Part shown: positions 5,416 through 7,141 of the stretch, piece by piece | How positions within the stretch are numbered: position 1 is the stretch's first letter | Layout of the letters: each line of letters starts with the position of its first letter | Origin: Oscillospiraceae bacterium | GTDB taxonomy: Bacteria > Bacillota > Clostridia > Oscillospirales > CAG-272 | Reading direction: 5' to 3' | Assembly (NCBI GenBank): GCA_009788105.1 | Contig: WQSD01000061.1 | Span: 1 to 7,141, forward strand | DNA: 7,141 nucleotides | The notes under the pieces: generated by a model | Told to the model about the DNA's origin: nothing | Databases searched by the model: none | The model's input: the letters and a program-made list of their open reading frames with translations, nothing else | Made by a program: the position numbers and the translations under genes

Positions 5416-6018
5416 TCACATCGCCCATGGATTTTGAGGTGCTGGAGGGTTAGCCGGTGCGGCGAAAGCAGGATTGATGATTCCTGCGAAATCGACATCA
5501 GGGGAAGTGTTGCCCGCGGACAGGGGCTCGCCGTCACGAGTTTTCAACACGTTGCCAAGTCCGCACCCAATACCCTTGTTCCCGCTGTTTGAGTAGCCGA
5601 AGAAGCGGATAGTGACACGCCCATACATGCCGCTATAAATATCTGTCGGCAACAACTCAACGCCATACTCATTCACGACGCCGGGTTTGTTTTTGGAAGA
5701 CGCTGTAATCACCCAGTGGCCTTTACACTCTTCGCCGAAAGCCTCGCCCGACGGGCGGACACCGTCACCATCATGCAGAGGGTGTTTTGGTTGGGGCGGA
5801 GCAACTCCACCCCATTTTGTCGACACCGCCTCTTGAGCGGCGGCTCTCATCGCCGCATCAATTGCGGCTTTTGTGGCCGTGTCCGTTTTTGGGATAAGTA
5901 TGGTCACGGAATATTTTGGTTCACCGACACCGCTTTGAGGTGCACGGGGTTGAACAAGTGCGGCATAAGATAGGCGCACTTCGCCTGTTAGAACTTTTTG
6001 AGTATCATTTTGGTACAT
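5416..6018 (-). CDS. DUF2815 family phage ssDNA-binding protein (200 aa)
   Basis: The protein matches the DUF2815 family (PF10991) along its length: GEPKYSVTILIPK (32-44), the HPLHDGDGVRP segment (79-89), GHWVITASSKNKPGVV (100-115) and SGMYGRVTIRFFGYSN (129-144) followed by GIGCGLGNVLKT (149-160). Family members such as the phage Enc34 protein are OB-fold ssDNA-binding proteins, so coating of single strands at the replication fork is the expected role. The C-terminus is an Ala/Pro-rich tail ending PQNPWAM and lacks the acidic tip typical of bacterial SSB. A GTG at 6027 would add three residues, but that GTG is part of the AAGGTG ribosome-binding site six bases before ATG 6018, so the ATG is preferred. 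It lies 21 bases after the nuclease gene and one base before the polymerase gene. Confidence 0.92.
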   Translation of the reverse strand: MYQNDTQKVLTGEVRLSYAALVQPRAPQSGVGEPKYSVTILIPKTDTATKAAIDAAMRAAAQEAVSTKWGGVAPPQPKHPLHDGDGVRPSGEAFGEECKGHWVITASSKNKPGVVNEYGVELLPTDIYSGMYGRVTIRFFGYSNSGNKGIGCGLGNVLKTRDGEPLSAGNTSPDVDFAGIINPAFAAPANPPAPQNPWAM

Positions 6019-6024
6019 ATTTTT

Positions 6025-6030
6025 CACCTT
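6025..6030 (-). promoter_or_regulatory. Shine-Dalgarno site deciding the DUF2815 start
   Basis: AAGGTG on the minus strand lies six bases before ATG 6018. The GTG inside it is an in-frame alternative start, but using it would leave only the A-rich stretch upstream and no Shine-Dalgarno site, so this motif is read as the ribosome-binding site. Confidence 0.7.
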
Positions 6031-6039
6031 TTTCTTTGT

Positions 6040-7141
6040 TTATTTTTCGTCCGAGATTAACTCGGCAAAATCTGTTTTAGCAGAACTATAAGGAGGGCGT
6101 TTGTCGCTCTCCTCAACGAGCGTTGGTTTCCCAGGGGGCTTGATGACTAAATCGCCGACCGTGACCGCAAACGCAGCCTTGCCCATCATTTTTTCCAACT
6201 CGGATAGCGATTTAGGCTTGCGTTCATATACGATACTTTCATCATAGCCCGCTTTGATGACCTCTTCAAGGGCTTTGTCGGCGTCACTGAATGACCGAAC
6301 ACTTCGACCCTCTACCAACTTCCACCCGGCAATCTTCTCACCGCCCAGGACGGCTGAGTGGGCGTATTCTTCAAGACTTTTGTACCAGTCCACCAAAGAC
6401 TTCCCGCGGACAAGGAGTTCGCCGATTTCATCATTGGACAACACCTGTGACGCTGGCTGACTTTCTGTCTGCTTCGGAGTTACAAAATCCTTGAAGTCCT
6501 CAAGTGCTGTGTGTGCCTCGGCTCTTGCCCGGCACTGTGCTTTCCCCCGGCAAAAGCGACAATGTTCCCCCGGTACGAAATCGCCGAAGCCGCTAAAGGC
6601 TTTTTGCGCGATAGGTTTTATTGTTTCACCCCATCTAAGGAGTTCATCAATACTCAGCGTATCGAAACTTTCAGCGTGTTGGTTTCTCGGTTGTACAATC
6701 ATAACGCGTATCAATTGTATTGTGTCGCCGTAGAATGGTTTCAATTTGTTAATTGCCCCTAAGGCATATAACCGCAATTGTGGATTATTCATCGCCGAAA
6801 CGGGGATGCCTTTACCATGCTTATAATCAACTATTGTCAACTCCCGCCCCCCAACCATTAAGCAGTCACAAGTACCGAAGCCATCAGGGACATATTCCGA
6901 AAAGTCCACACGAGTTTCAAGTTCAACATATGGCGGATTTTTGGACAACATAGAGAGTTCGGATAACGTTTCAATGTAGACATCACTTGTTCTCTCCATT
7001 TCGGGGTCGTACAGAGGGTCTTTTTTTAACTTGTTAAGTTGCGCTGTTGCCGATCTCGACGTCAACCCCATAAACTTTCTGCGAGCCTTAATCTCGCAGA
7101 CGGAGTGTGCTAGCGTTCCCGCCTCAGCGTACTCCGATGTG
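6040..7141 (-). CDS. DUF2800 family phage PD-(D/E)XK nuclease, Cas4/RecB-like (N-terminus outside window)
   Basis: The frame stays open upstream of ATG 7071 to the window edge, and those 23 codons include SEYAEAGTLAHSVCEIKAR. That fits the conserved DUF2800 N-terminal region, so the gene is truncated by the window and 7071 is not its start. Counting from M at 7071, the nuclease core is E52 (strand before), D69 in GFGTCD, D82-x-K84 in IVDYKHGKG, and Q98-x3-Y102 (QLRLY), the RecB/Cas4 type PD-(D/E)XK signature. Three cysteines follow (C171-x2-C174-x5-C180, HCRFCRGKAQC), as in AddB/Cas4 iron-sulfur nucleases whose fourth cysteine is N-terminal, here out of view. Substrate is unknown; a recombination or DNA-end processing role beside replication genes is inferred. 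The stop lies 21 bases before the DUF2815 start. Confidence 0.92.
   Translation of the reverse strand, partial: TSEYAEAGTLAHSVCEIKARRKFMGLTSRSATAQLNKLKKDPLYDPEMERTSDVYIETLSELSMLSKNPPYVELETRVDFSEYVPDGFGTCDCLMVGGRELTIVDYKHGKGIPVSAMNNPQLRLYALGAINKLKPFYGDTIQLIRVMIVQPRNQHAESFDTLSIDELLRWGETIKPIAQKAFSGFGDFVPGEHCRFCRGKAQCRARAEAHTALEDFKDFVTPKQTESQPASQVLSNDEIGELLVRGKSLVDWYKSLEEYAHSAVLGGEKIAGWKLVEGRSVRSFSDADKALEEVIKAGYDESIVYERKPKSLSELEKMMGKAAFAVTVGDLVIKPPGKPTLVEESDKRPPYSSAKTDFAELISDEK

Noticed and set aside
1611..5521. A shared 13-mer, gttgcccgcggac, near 1611 and 5510 as a dispersed repeat
   Set aside because: Both copies encode a Ser-Ala-Gly-Asn stretch in unrelated genes, and a single 13-base repeat in 7 kb is not significant.
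5415..5537. A 41-residue N-terminal extension of the polymerase
   Set aside because: It overlaps the conserved end of the DUF2815 gene, and family members start right at the DIET exonuclease strand, as does ATG 5414.
7069..7071. ATG at 7071 as the DUF2800 start
   Set aside because: The frame continues upstream to the window edge with residues (SEYAEAGTLAH) that belong to the conserved family N-terminus.
7078..7100. 8-bp inverted repeat TCTGCGAG / CTCGCAGA
   Set aside because: It is inside the DUF2800 coding sequence, without a T-run, and at chance expectation for its length.
1..7141. CRISPR array, tRNA, rRNA, insertion sequence or attachment site
   Set aside because: I saw no regularly spaced direct repeats, cloverleaf-like segment, transposase motif or terminal repeats; nearly every base is accounted for by minus-strand genes.

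Overview
This window looks like the DNA-replication module of a temperate phage or prophage, most likely one infecting a Firmicutes-type host. Three things suggest this. The gene set on the minus strand is DUF2800 nuclease, DUF2815 ssDNA-binding protein, family A DNA polymerase, then a VapE-type primase/helicase; I know this order from prophages of Clostridia and related groups. Nearly every gene has a strong AGGAG/GGAGG ribosome-binding site. All genes are packed and co-directional. The exact host cannot be named from the sequence.

Layout, in the direction of transcription (minus strand, from position 7141 down to 1): (1) the 5'-truncated DUF2800 PD-(D/E)XK nuclease, >7141-6040; (2) the DUF2815 ssDNA-binding protein, 6018-5416; (3) the phage-type DNA polymerase I with a 3'-5' exonuclease domain, 5414-3417; (4) a block of five small accessory genes, 3407-1641: a six-cysteine putative zinc protein, an unrecognised 113-residue protein, a YopX-family protein, a Cys-rich leader fused to a dATP/dGTP diphosphohydrolase-like (DUF5664) domain, and a four-cysteine mini-protein; (5) a VapE-type protein with an N-terminal archaeo-eukaryotic primase (AEP)-like domain, 1651 to beyond position 1, cut by the window edge just after its Walker A motif.

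The genes are separated by 1-21 bases or overlap by 8-14 bases. The one exception is an 81-base gap at 1854-1934. I see no convincing promoter or factor-independent terminator for the minus strand, so I infer a single polycistronic unit whose promoter and end lie outside the window. I support no gene on the plus strand. Several longest-ORF starts are too long; the starts given here follow the Shine-Dalgarno sites and family N-termini.

Together the core genes would supply priming and unwinding (VapE protein), synthesis and proofreading (polymerase), ssDNA protection (DUF2815) and end processing or recombination (DUF2800). The DUF5664 protein may adjust the dNTP pool. The most unusual items are a perfect 14-bp inverted repeat near the 5' end of the polymerase gene, the Cys-rich/DUF5664 fusion, and a cluster of small Cys-rich proteins between polymerase and primase.
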